From Corallococcus silvisoli (lineage in GTDB: Bacteria; Myxococcota; Myxococcia; Myxococcales; Myxococcaceae), in the NCBI RefSeq assembly GCF_009909145.1, contig NZ_JAAAPJ010000022.1, forward strand, positions 1-64,000: DNA of 64,000 bases, written 5' to 3'. How positions within the stretch are numbered: position 1 is the stretch's first letter; every line of letters begins with the position of its first letter. A program made the position numbers and the translations under genes. The notes under the pieces were generated by a model. It was not told the DNA's origin. It was given only the letters and a program-made list of their open reading frames with translations, and did not search any database. Positions 55,088 through 63,307 of this stretch are shown here, in pieces.

Positions 55088-56074
55088 TCACGCCGCGGGG
55101 TTGGGGGTGAGGAGGATCTTCCCGTTGCGGCCCGGCTCCTGCGCGCGCTTCACCGCGTCCTGGATGCGCTCCAGGGGATAGGTGCCGTCCACGGGCGCTT
55201 GCAGCACGCCCCCGGCCATCAGCTCCGCCAACCGGGCGAGCGTGGCGTTCTGCTCCTCGCGAGGGGCGTCGCGCAGCCAGCGCGTCAGCCAGAAGCCGCG
55301 CAGGGTGACGTCCTTGAAGATGGAGGCCGCGGCGGACAGCTGGGGGCCCTGGCCGCCCATCGCGCCGTAGTTCACCAGCGTGCCGCCGGTGGAAAGACAG
55401 TCACCCACCCGGCGGGATGACTCGCCCCCCACCGCGTCGATGCCCAGCCGCACCTTCGCGCCGCCCGTCGCCGCGCGCACCTGCTGGGGCAGCGCATCCG
55501 TGTCCAGGAGCACCACGTCCGCGCCCTGGGCCTTGAGGTCGTCCGCCAACTCCTGGCGGCGCACCACGTTGACGGTCTTCAGGCCCATCACCTGCGCCAG
55601 CGTGATGAGGTAGCGGCCCACGGCGGAGTTGGCGGCGTTCTGCACCACCCACTCGCCGGGCTGGAGCGTCACGAACTGGCGCAGCATCAGGTACGCGGTG
55701 GGCGGGTTGATGAGCAGCATGCTGGCCTGGAGCAGGTCCAGGCCGGGTGGCACGGGCAGCAGCTGCGCGGCGGGGGCGGTGAGGTGGGTGCGCCAGGTGC
55801 CCGCGCCCAGGGGGAGGAAGACGAGGTCGCCCACGGAGACGGCATCGGAGCCGGACACCTCCACCACGCGGCCCACGCCCTCGTTGCCGGGCGTCGCGGG
55901 CAGCTTGGGCAGCACGCCGTATTCGCCGGAGAGGGTGAGCAGGTCGGAGGGGTTGATGGGCGTGGCGAGCACCGCCAGCCGCGCCTCGCCGGGCTTGAGC
56001 GGCGGGGGAGCTTCCTCCACCACCTGGGCGACGTCGGAGGGCGGCCCGAAGGCCGAGAAGCGCACTGCTTTCAT
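55088..56074 (-). CDS. MDR-family enoyl-thioester-reductase-like oxidoreductase
   Basis: 328 residues. Medium-chain reductase without zinc-ligand cysteines. Typical of the 2-enoyl thioester reductase (MECR/Etr1) group are INPSDLLTLSGEYG near residue 40, ATPGNEGVGRVVEV, then INPPTAYLMLRQF, and the NADPH-binding NAANSAVGRYLITLA. It could reduce 2-enoyl-CoA or -ACP, or act as a quinone oxidoreductase. First gene of a probable operon with the SDR downstream; a joint role in fatty-acyl or polyketide-like metabolism is inferred. Confidence 0.9.
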   Translation of the reverse strand: MKAVRFSAFGPPSDVAQVVEEAPPPLKPGEARLAVLATPINPSDLLTLSGEYGVLPKLPATPGNEGVGRVVEVSGSDAVSVGDLVFLPLGAGTWRTHLTAPAAQLLPVPPGLDLLQASMLLINPPTAYLMLRQFVTLQPGEWVVQNAANSAVGRYLITLAQVMGLKTVNVVRRQELADDLKAQGADVVLLDTDALPQQVRAATGGAKVRLGIDAVGGESSRRVGDCLSTGGTLVNYGAMGGQGPQLSAAASIFKDVTLRGFWLTRWLRDAPREEQNATLARLAELMAGGVLQAPVDGTYPLERIQDAVKRAQEPGRNGKILLTPNPAA

Positions 56075-56356
56075 GGCGTTGCTCCCGCGCGAAAGAGGTG
56101 GCGCCACCCTAACCGCCTTCGGTCCTGCTGCCGAGCGTGCACTCTGGACCCACCCGGGGTGCGCGGCTCCCAGGTGGAGCGATCCCTCATCCCTTCCCCC
56201 TGCCCCTGGAGGCAGGTCGCTCTGTCCATCCGTGGACGCGGGGCAGGGGAGGCTGCCAGACGTCGACAGTCGGCCCTCGCCACGGCGCGGAGGGCTGCAC
56301 AGGTTCTGAAGTGGACCCCTCGGTGGGGCGCGTGGGGATGGGCGAGGAGGGCGAGT

Positions 56357-57433
56357 GTGAGCAACGTGCACCACGAAGGGGCCCGGTCCGGGTCGGGAAG
56401 CGCCGAGGGGGAGGGGCTGTCGGCCGCACCATGCGTCTGGAAGCGCAGGCTGGTGACGGTGCTCAAGCCCGTCTTCGCGATGGGTGGCGTGAGCATGCTG
56501 GCCACGATGGTGCACAAGGCGGGCGCCAGCGAGCTGAAGACCACGCTCGTGGGTGCGATGCCATTGCTTCCCTGGGTGGTGCTCATCGAACTGGGCCGGC
56601 AGACCTGCGACGCCACGGCGACGCGGCTGTCCTATGGCGCTCGCGCTCGGCAGGTGCCGCTCTCGGTGTTGGTGCGTGCACAGTTGATTGGCACCGCGGT
56701 GTCGAGCATGGCTCCCGCGGGCCGAGCGGCGGCGGAGGCGACCAAGGCGACCCTGCTCACGCCCTACACGGGGGGCGCGTCCGCGACGGCGGCGGCGGCC
56801 ACGTCGCAGTCGGCGTCGCTGGGGGCGGGAGGGCTCATCTCCTTTCCGTGCGCGGTGGCGTCCTTCATGCTGACGGGCTGGAGCGCCTTCACGGTGGCGA
56901 TGCTGGTGCATGGCTTCGTGTTGTTGATGGCATCGCTGGGCGTCCGCGCGGGGCTGCGCGCGAAGCGGCTGGGGGCGTGGATGCGCCGGCGGTGCGGCAG
57001 GTGGGGTGAGCACGCGGAGGCCTTCCAGGCATCGGTGTGCGCAGGAGGGCTGTGTCCATGGCGGCCGATGCTGGCGTTCCTGGGCAGCCGTGCGTTGCAG
57101 GTGATGCAGTACGCGGTGCTGGCGCACGCGGTGGGCATCCACGCGACGGCGGTGCAGGCGCTGTTCACGCAAGGGCTCTACCTGGTGGCGTTGGCCATGG
57201 GCTCGCTGGTGCCCGGGCAGGTCGGCGTGACGGACGGGATGTTCTCTCTGGCCGCGGGTGCGATGGGGACGACGGCGGCGAAGGCGATGTCCATCGCGTT
57301 GCTCGCGCACTCGGTGCAGGCGGTGTTCGTGCTGGCGGGGACGCTCACGCCGCTGGTGTGGCGCCCCCGGAAGACGAAGGCGACGGGGGTGCCCGTGGGG
57401 CCGCCGGGCTTGCCGTCGCCGGTGTATCACTGA
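56357..57433 (+). CDS. Flippase-like (LPG synthase TM-type) membrane protein
   Basis: 358 residues from GTG 56357, with GAGGAGG six bases upstream. About seven hydrophobic helices; VLIELGRQTCDATATRL, SSMAPAGRAAAEATKATLL and GSLVPGQVGVTDGMFSLAAGA match the family of the lysylphosphatidylglycerol synthase transmembrane region (UPF0104), whose members flip lipids or lipid-linked molecules. There is no synthase domain. A Ser/Ala-rich segment between helices (SATAAAATSQSASLGAGG) is unusual. Confidence 0.82.
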   Translation: MSNVHHEGARSGSGSAEGEGLSAAPCVWKRRLVTVLKPVFAMGGVSMLATMVHKAGASELKTTLVGAMPLLPWVVLIELGRQTCDATATRLSYGARARQVPLSVLVRAQLIGTAVSSMAPAGRAAAEATKATLLTPYTGGASATAAAATSQSASLGAGGLISFPCAVASFMLTGWSAFTVAMLVHGFVLLMASLGVRAGLRAKRLGAWMRRRCGRWGEHAEAFQASVCAGGLCPWRPMLAFLGSRALQVMQYAVLAHAVGIHATAVQALFTQGLYLVALAMGSLVPGQVGVTDGMFSLAAGAMGTTAAKAMSIALLAHSVQAVFVLAGTLTPLVWRPRKTKATGVPVGPPGLPSPVYH

Positions 57434-57454
57434 GGCCGTGAGGGCTTCGGCGGC

Positions 57455-59638
57455 TCAGGTCGTCGCCAGCCGGACGTGGACGGGAGTGCCGCTGAAGGCC
57501 GCGTTGCCGCTGACGGCGTCCAGCGCCTGATCATCGGTGAGGTCGTTGATGCTGGCGCCCGCGTGCGCGCCCGCCACCTTCAAGCGGATTCCCGCGCGCT
57601 GGTGGCCATAGCCATGCGGCAGGCTGACGACGCCCGGCATGACATCCTCGGTGACGGCGACGGGCACGGTGACTTCACCCACGCGCGAGCGGACGGTGGC
57701 CTCCACGCCTTCGGCGAGGCCCAGCCGGGATGCGTCGTCGGGGTGGATCATCAGCGTGCAGCGGGGGCGGCCCTTCACGAGCCCGGGCACGTTGTGCATC
57801 CACGAGTTGTTGTCGCGCAGGTGCCGGCGGCCAATGAGCAGCAGCTCCCCGTCGCGAGGCGCCGCGTCATCAGGGAATGCGGCGCGCAGCCGCGCCACGT
57901 CCGCGACGAGCAGCTCTGGAGCCAGCTGGATGCGCTTGGAGCGGTGGCGGAGGCGGCCGGGGAGGCTGGGCTTCAACGGGCCCAGGTCGATGCCATGGGG
58001 CGCGGCGCGCAGCTTCGCGAGCGACAGGCCGTCCTTCTTGAACGGATGGAAGCGGGAGCCATAGGGGCCCATGCGGAGGCCCAGGTCGAGGATGCGCTCG
58101 GGCCCCAGGCGCTTGAGGGCCTGGTACTTGAGGAGCGCGCGGGGGCCGCGTCCGTGGCGTAGCGTCTCCAGCCGGTGCTGGAGCTCCAGGAGGATCTCCC
58201 AGTCCTGGCGCGCATCCGGCGCGGCCTGGAAGACAGGGGGCGAATACTTCGCGGTGTTGCGCACGGCGAGCACGTGGAAGGCGAGGTCGTAGTGCCCGCG
58301 CTCCAGCACGGACACGGGCGGCAGGATGTAGTGAGCGTGCCGGGTGGTCTCGTTGAGGTATGGGTCGATGCTCACCATGAAGTCGAGCTGCCCCAGCGCG
58401 GTATCCAGCTGTGTGCCATTGGGCGTGGACAGCACGGGGTTGCCGGCCAGGGTGATGAGGGCGCGGATGCGGCCCTCGCCGGGGGTGAGGATCTCCTCCG
58501 CGAGCACGGCGACGGGGAGCTCGCCCGCGGTCTCCGGCAGGCCGCGCACGCGGCTCCTCCAGCGTCCGTGGCCGCCGCGGCTGACGCCGAGTGCCCGGGG
58601 GCCACCGATGAGGTCGAAGGCAGGGAGGGTGAAGAGGGCGCCGCCTTCGCGGTCCAGGTTGCCGGTGACGATGTTGAGGACGTTGATGAGCCATTGGCAG
58701 AGGGAGCCAAAGGGCTGCGTGGACAGGCCGATGCGGCCGTAGCAGACGGCGCCGTCGGCGGCGAGCAGGTCCCGGGCGATGTCGCGAAGCACGTCTGGCG
58801 CGATGCCGGTGTGAGGGGCCGTGCGCTCAGGAGGGAAGTCACGGGCGAGCGGCGCGACGGCGTCCAGGCCCTCGACGAAGGCGGCGAGCCGGCCCATGCG
58901 GTGGGGGTTCGCCTCCAGGACGAGGTGGAGCAGGGAGAAGAGGGCGAGCGCGTCGGTTCCGGGGCGGACGAAGACGTGCTGGTCCGCGATGGCGGCGGTC
59001 TCGGTGCGGCGCGGGTCGATGACGACGACCTTGCCGCCGCGCTCCTGGATGGCGCGCAGGCGGGCGCGCACGTCGGGGGTGGTCATCAGGCTGCCATTGG
59101 ACGCGAGCGGATTGGCGCCCAGGATGAGCATGTATCGCGTGCGGTCGATGTCTGGGATGGGGACGAGCAGCTGGTGGCCGAACATGAGGTGGGCCACGAG
59201 CTGGTGGGGGAGCTGGTCGACGGAGGTGGCGGAGAACAGGTTGCGCGAGCGCAGGGCGCGCAGCAGCCCGGAGCCGAACATCATCGAGCCCAGGTTGTGG
59301 ACGTTGGGATTGCCCAGATAGGCGCCCACGCAGTTCGGGCCGTGCTCCTGCTGGAGCGCGTGGAGGCGTTGGCCGATGTCCTGGAGGGCGTCTTCCCAGG
59401 ACACGCGCTCCCAGCCGGAGGCGGTGCGTTTCATGGGATGGCGGAGGCGGTCCGGGTCTTCGTGCAGGTCGCGAAGCGCCACGGCCTTGGGACAGATGTG
59501 GCCCCGGCTGAACGGATCCGCGTCGTCGCCCTTGATGGAAGTGATGCGCCCGTCGGCGACTTCGATGCGGACACCGCACATCGCTTCACAGAGGTTGCAG
59601 GTGCGGAAGTGGACCTGGGGCGGGGCGGAAGCGCTCAT
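57455..59638 (-). CDS. Molybdopterin oxidoreductase (Mo-bis-MGD) with one 4Fe-4S
   Basis: 727 residues. The N-terminal cluster site is C14, C17, C21 (CNLCEAMC) and C49 (HICPKA), followed by MGD-binding stretches: GNPNVHNLGS, LILGANPLASNGS, VVIDPRRTETA. The C-terminal domain has the MGD-binding LLIGRRHLRDNNSWMHN and ends with GHQRAGIRLKVAGAHAGASIND. It belongs to the family of formate dehydrogenase, nitrate reductase and related acetylene-hydratase-type proteins. No twin-Arg signal and no subunit genes nearby, so it is probably a cytoplasmic single-subunit enzyme; the substrate is unknown. Confidence 0.93.
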   Translation of the reverse strand: MSASAPPQVHFRTCNLCEAMCGVRIEVADGRITSIKGDDADPFSRGHICPKAVALRDLHEDPDRLRHPMKRTASGWERVSWEDALQDIGQRLHALQQEHGPNCVGAYLGNPNVHNLGSMMFGSGLLRALRSRNLFSATSVDQLPHQLVAHLMFGHQLLVPIPDIDRTRYMLILGANPLASNGSLMTTPDVRARLRAIQERGGKVVVIDPRRTETAAIADQHVFVRPGTDALALFSLLHLVLEANPHRMGRLAAFVEGLDAVAPLARDFPPERTAPHTGIAPDVLRDIARDLLAADGAVCYGRIGLSTQPFGSLCQWLINVLNIVTGNLDREGGALFTLPAFDLIGGPRALGVSRGGHGRWRSRVRGLPETAGELPVAVLAEEILTPGEGRIRALITLAGNPVLSTPNGTQLDTALGQLDFMVSIDPYLNETTRHAHYILPPVSVLERGHYDLAFHVLAVRNTAKYSPPVFQAAPDARQDWEILLELQHRLETLRHGRGPRALLKYQALKRLGPERILDLGLRMGPYGSRFHPFKKDGLSLAKLRAAPHGIDLGPLKPSLPGRLRHRSKRIQLAPELLVADVARLRAAFPDDAAPRDGELLLIGRRHLRDNNSWMHNVPGLVKGRPRCTLMIHPDDASRLGLAEGVEATVRSRVGEVTVPVAVTEDVMPGVVSLPHGYGHQRAGIRLKVAGAHAGASINDLTDDQALDAVSGNAAFSGTPVHVRLATT

Positions 59639-59707
59639 GGGCGTGGAGCCTACCCCCTGGGGTTTGCCGGTGGAGCTTCAGGCCAACATCGGACCCCTCA
59701 CATGACA

Positions 59708-59735
59708 ACGCCTTGGGCATCGGTGCCCAAGGCGT
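59708..59735. terminator. Strong 12-bp hairpin
   Basis: Perfect 12-bp stem, ACGCCTTGGGCA at 59708-59719 and its complement at 59724-59735, with a TCGG loop. It lies 28 bp past the stop of the 59764 gene (minus strand) and upstream of the oxidoreductase gene, so it ends the former's transcript. Confidence 0.75.
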
Positions 59736-59763
59736 CGAGGTGGACCGGAATGTTCCAGCGCGC

Positions 59764-60582
59764 TCAGCGAGGGAGGAGCACCACGGCCTCACGCACGTTG
59801 CGGTAGATGGCCATGTTGCTGTTCTGCTTGTAGTTGAAGACGCCGCCGTCGCGCGCGATGCCCATGTCGCTCCCATACGGCGACTTGCCGTACTGCCAGC
59901 CGTGCTTGGTCTGGAACACCACGGCCCCCTCGGGAATCTGGCCGTTTCGGGCGGCTTGCTCAAACGCCTCGCCCGAGAGCACGTGTGCCTGCACACGTCC
60001 GGCGGGGCTGTCGATGGTCTGCACGGAGGAACCGGGGATCGCCGCGGACTGCCAATGGTTGCTGCGGAGCATCTGCACCATCGTCCCCCGCGAGTGGTTG
60101 CCGTCACCGCCGCTATTGACCGGCAGGCCCTGCATGCCCGCGCGCTGGAGGTTCGCGCGCGTGGTCTTGACGCAAGACTTGTCGGCCCCGGCGCGCAGCG
60201 GCGTCGCGTTGATGGCGTCCAGCCTGGGGTTGCCCGACGAGTAGGTGTCGCGGGTCCTGCGTGACGCCGCCGCCGTTTCCGAGGTGGCCGGTGCACGAGG
60301 GGTGCGAGCCGACCCCGGGGCCCGGACGGTGCCCGCTTCGAAGGTATCGCGCGTGTGACGCGGCAGGCGCTGGGGAGCAGCACGGGTCTGCGTGGTCGCC
60401 GGACGCTGGCGGGGGGCGACCTGCGGGGAGGCTGCCGGTCGGGTCTGGGTCGCCGCCGGACGCTGGCGGGAGGCCCCCTGGGGGAGGGCCGCGGTGCGGG
60501 CCTGGGGAAGCGGCTGCTCCCGGAAGGTTGAAGGAGTCGACCGAAGGCGGGTGCCGCTGTTGATGGAAACGCGCGTCGTCAT
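59764..60582 (-). CDS. Putative exported Cys-containing hydrolase-like protein
   Basis: 272 residues from ATG 60582. The first 115 residues are Pro/Gln/Thr/Arg-rich and disordered, with two similar stretches (RQRPAATQTR and RQRPATTQTR) about 20 residues apart, and two RDT(F/Y) motifs at 78-81 and 111-114. The folded part starts near 125: SCVKTTRANLQRAGM (Cys137 at a helix start), then GAVVFQTKHGWQYG and SDMGIARDGGVFNYK. This order recalls papain-like NlpC/P60 or CHAP domains, but the usual His is replaced or shifted, so the enzyme class is uncertain. No Sec signal. Followed by a strong hairpin. Confidence 0.6.
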   Translation of the reverse strand: MTTRVSINSGTRLRSTPSTFREQPLPQARTAALPQGASRQRPAATQTRPAASPQVAPRQRPATTQTRAAPQRLPRHTRDTFEAGTVRAPGSARTPRAPATSETAAASRRTRDTYSSGNPRLDAINATPLRAGADKSCVKTTRANLQRAGMQGLPVNSGGDGNHSRGTMVQMLRSNHWQSAAIPGSSVQTIDSPAGRVQAHVLSGEAFEQAARNGQIPEGAVVFQTKHGWQYGKSPYGSDMGIARDGGVFNYKQNSNMAIYRNVREAVVLLPR

Positions 60583-60909
60583 GATGAGTGCCTTGATGGG
60601 ATGCTGATCACCCGATTGTCGGGGTTCCCGGGAGAAGGTTGCGGAAACGCCGCGACATCCAGGCTGGCTGGAACGACCTCCGCCCAGTGTTCGACTCGTT
60701 GCGTCATGGGGTCGGGGTTGTTGACAGCGCTCCGGTGGAACTCGGCCGCACGTCGAGCGCGTTGTCGTCGTCAAGGTTGTCCACGCATGTCGCGGTGGTG
60801 TCACGCTTCGGGCACGTCCCGGACAGGCCGAGGAGGGCTGTCACCCTGGGAGGGGGCGGCTCCACTGAGACATGCATGCCTGGGGGACGTGCACATCGTG
60901 CTCGCCGGA
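60583..60909. other. 327-bp gene-free region between divergent genes
   Basis: No ORF with coding character. It should hold the promoters of the divergent genes on each side. TTGACA occurs at 60721-60726, but no matching -10 is evident. A small CCCGA/TCGGG inverted repeat lies near 60612. Nothing else recognisable. Confidence 0.4.
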
Positions 60910-61962
60910 ATGCTAGCCTTTGCAGCTCCAGGAAGGGGGGCGCCGTTGGCGAAACCGAGCGGAGCGAATTCCGGAAGCATCGTGGCGGTGGTGCCTCCTG
61001 CCCCCGCGCCCGCGCCAGCGGGCCCCGTGGCGCTCGTCTCGTTGCGGAACGCGGCCCTCTTCCTCGTCCAGCGGATCTCCGAAGGACTGACGCTCTGCGT
61101 GTTGTTGCTGAGCGCGGTCCTGGCCATCTCATCCATCGCGGAGATCTCCTCGCGCCAGCAGGCCCGCACGGAGGTCGACCGTGTCGAGCGGGAGGAGACC
61201 GCCCTCATCATGGGTCAGGTGTCCTCCGTCCCCGTGGCGCAGGCGCGAGCGGAGGACGCCACGGGCCAGCAGCTCCTGCGTCAGCACCTCCGGGGTGTGT
61301 CCCGGATCCACGCCTACTCCATGGAGGCTCGAAACCAGATCGACTCCCTGTCGGTGCGCGGAGCAGGGGAGTCACGGCAGGGCGTCACCCGCATCCTCTC
61401 TGACTACCGAGTGAAGGTCTCCGAGGTACGCAACGAACTCGTGGACTCCTTCTGGAACGAACCGCTGAAGGGCGACGGCCGAACCGCGGTGGGCAAGGTG
61501 ACCCCCGAAGCCCCGCTCGAAACGCCCTGGGTGGAGCGTCTGTCCCTCCAACTGCGGAGCCTCTGGGCGCAGCTCCCACTGAAGCAGTCACGCACCGACT
61601 ATCTCCTGGCGCTCGTGGTGTCGTGCTGCGCCCTGGTGGGCGCCATCATCGCGATGATGCGGGAAGGCGGCGCCCGGTTCGCCACGAAGCAGATCGCCCT
61701 GGGGCTGGCCTCCGGCTTCGTCGCGTTCCTCTCGCTGCGTGGAGGCCGCAGCGTGTTCATGCTGGAGCTGACCGGCGAAGTGCCACACTTCAATCCCTAC
61801 AGCATGGCCTTCGCGGGGCTGCTCGTCGGCCTCTTCACGAGCAAGGCGTATGAGCTGCTGGGCGTCCTGGTCCAGGAACTCGATGGACGCGTGCGCGCGA
61901 TGGTGCAGGGCCCGTCCGCCGCGAAAGCCGTCCCTCCGAATGAGCCGAAGCAGAATCCCTAG
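60910..61962 (+). CDS. Multi-pass membrane protein of unknown function
   Basis: 350 residues from ATG 60910; GTG 60889 and GTG 60898 are possible alternatives and no start has a strong ribosome site. Hydrophobic segments lie near residues 52-75 (LTLCVLLLSAVLAISSIAEI), 235-255 (DYLLALVVSCCALVGAIIAM), 265-280 and 298-315. Between the first and second is a long, charged helical region (about residues 75-225), probably extracytoplasmic. No known family. It converges with the next gene, overlapping by 4 bp at the stops. Confidence 0.7.
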   Translation: MLAFAAPGRGAPLAKPSGANSGSIVAVVPPAPAPAPAGPVALVSLRNAALFLVQRISEGLTLCVLLLSAVLAISSIAEISSRQQARTEVDRVEREETALIMGQVSSVPVAQARAEDATGQQLLRQHLRGVSRIHAYSMEARNQIDSLSVRGAGESRQGVTRILSDYRVKVSEVRNELVDSFWNEPLKGDGRTAVGKVTPEAPLETPWVERLSLQLRSLWAQLPLKQSRTDYLLALVVSCCALVGAIIAMMREGGARFATKQIALGLASGFVAFLSLRGGRSVFMLELTGEVPHFNPYSMAFAGLLVGLFTSKAYELLGVLVQELDGRVRAMVQGPSAAKAVPPNEPKQNP

Positions 61963-62336
61963 CCCGGCCGGGCATGCCAGTCATGGCCGCACCAGAGGCA
62001 CTGCCGGGACCTGGGCGTCTCGACGATGCGCTCACACCGGGGACAGCGGTGGATGAACACCACGTCCGCGTGTTCCTTCAACACCCGGTCCCGCATGCGC
62101 CGCAGGAGGGCCTCCCTGCCCTCCTCCAGCGCCGCGAGCACCGCAGGGTCGTCCAAGCCGTACCACTTCCGGACCAGGGGATGCGCGAGGGGCCCCTCCG
62201 CCGGGACGACATCCCAGTGAGGGATGCTGCTGGCCCGGTACGCCTTGCGCTCCACGTCGGTGGCGAGGTGCTGGTAGTAGCGCAGCACGTACCGGGTGAG
62301 CTCCGCGTCTTCTTCGTAGGGGCGTCGAGGTGGCAT
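61959..62336 (-). CDS. Small protein with C-terminal zinc ribbon
   Basis: 125 residues from ATG 62336. The first 95 residues are acidic and helical (LTRYVLRYYQHLATDVERKA, then AALEEGREALLRRMRDRVLK). The C-terminus is a zinc ribbon, CPRC and CLWC separated by 14 residues, ending GHDWHARPG. No known family. Cytoplasmic. Its stop overlaps the convergent membrane gene by 4 bp. Confidence 0.7.
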   Translation of the reverse strand: MPPRRPYEEDAELTRYVLRYYQHLATDVERKAYRASSIPHWDVVPAEGPLAHPLVRKWYGLDDPAVLAALEEGREALLRRMRDRVLKEHADVVFIHRCPRCERIVETPRSRQCLWCGHDWHARPG

Positions 62337-62603
62337 GGGCGGCTCCAGACGGGGGCCGCTCGTTCCCATGACGCCCCCGCGCTACATACGGGCTAAGCCC
62401 GTCTCTCGGGTCCCATGCCGTCCCGCGCCATCCGACCTCGTTCGCTGGCCAACCGGGGAGTCACTTGTACCCCCAACGGCCTTGCCTTGGGCTTCACGTT
62501 GCCGTCCAATGGTGCACAAACCAATGATCGCGGCGGGTGGCGATTCTCCAGGGCATGCGCACTGTTGCGATCACCGGCTCGGAAGAGGGGGAAGGGGAAG
62601 GCG

Positions 62604-63155
62604 ATGACGGGGACGGCGTGGAAGAAGGGGGCGCGAGGGTTCGCGTTGGGGATGCTCCTGCTGGCGGGCGGTGTCGCCCACGCGGGACAGGCGGGCGGGG
62701 TCAACATGCCGGATTCCCTCCAGGTGGAGGGCCGCACGCTGGCGCTCACCCACATGGAGCTGAAGAAGAAGCTCTTCTTCAACATCTACGTGTGGAGCCT
62801 CTACATGGAGCAGGAACCCACCTGCTTCAAGGAGGCCGTGGCCTCCAACAGCCTGAAACGCCTGCACTTTCGCTTCCTGCGCACCATCACCAAGGACCAG
62901 CTGGTGGGCAGCTTCCGCGACGGCCTGCGCCAGAACCCGGCCATGCGCGAGGACGCCCTCAGCCAGTCCCTGGAGAAGCTCCTCTCGTCCCTCCACGACG
63001 TCCGCAAGGGGGATGACCTGGTCCTCACCTACCTGCCGGGCTCCGGCCTCCACGTCTCCGGGGGCGCCTCTGGCGGCGTCCACATCCCGGGCAAGCCCTT
63101 CGCGGATGCCCTCTTCAGCTCCTGGCTGAACACCCACCCCATCTTCCCCAAGTAG
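62604..63155 (+). CDS. Chalcone-isomerase-like protein, exported
   Basis: 183 residues from ATG 62604, with GAAGGGGAAGG upstream. Signal peptide (RGFALGMLLLAGGVAHAG). The mature part matches the chalcone-isomerase-like (Chalcone_3) pattern: KKKLFFNIYVWSLYME near residue 55, LKRLHFRFLRTITKDQLVGS, then LVLTYLPGSGLHVSGG and GKPFADALFSSWLNTHP. Bacterial members are thought to be lipid- or fatty-acid-binding rather than flavonoid enzymes. Periplasmic. Confidence 0.88.
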   Translation: MTGTAWKKGARGFALGMLLLAGGVAHAGQAGGVNMPDSLQVEGRTLALTHMELKKKLFFNIYVWSLYMEQEPTCFKEAVASNSLKRLHFRFLRTITKDQLVGSFRDGLRQNPAMREDALSQSLEKLLSSLHDVRKGDDLVLTYLPGSGLHVSGGASGGVHIPGKPFADALFSSWLNTHPIFPK

Positions 63156-63307
63156 CGGCCGTGGCCCCTGGCGGCGCGGGCTCCCTGTCCGTCCCCCCCT
63201 GAGCCTGTATTTTTGTGCTCAAACTTGATTCGCGTTTCTCCTAGGCAGTGGGCCTGAGAGCGGTAGGCTCGGACCCACCAACATTCTTGTCAGGAGGAAT
63301 CGCACCT

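Noticed and set aside
60721-60726. TTGACA resembling a -35 promoter box.
   Set aside because: No -10-like sequence lies about 17 bases downstream, so no promoter was called.
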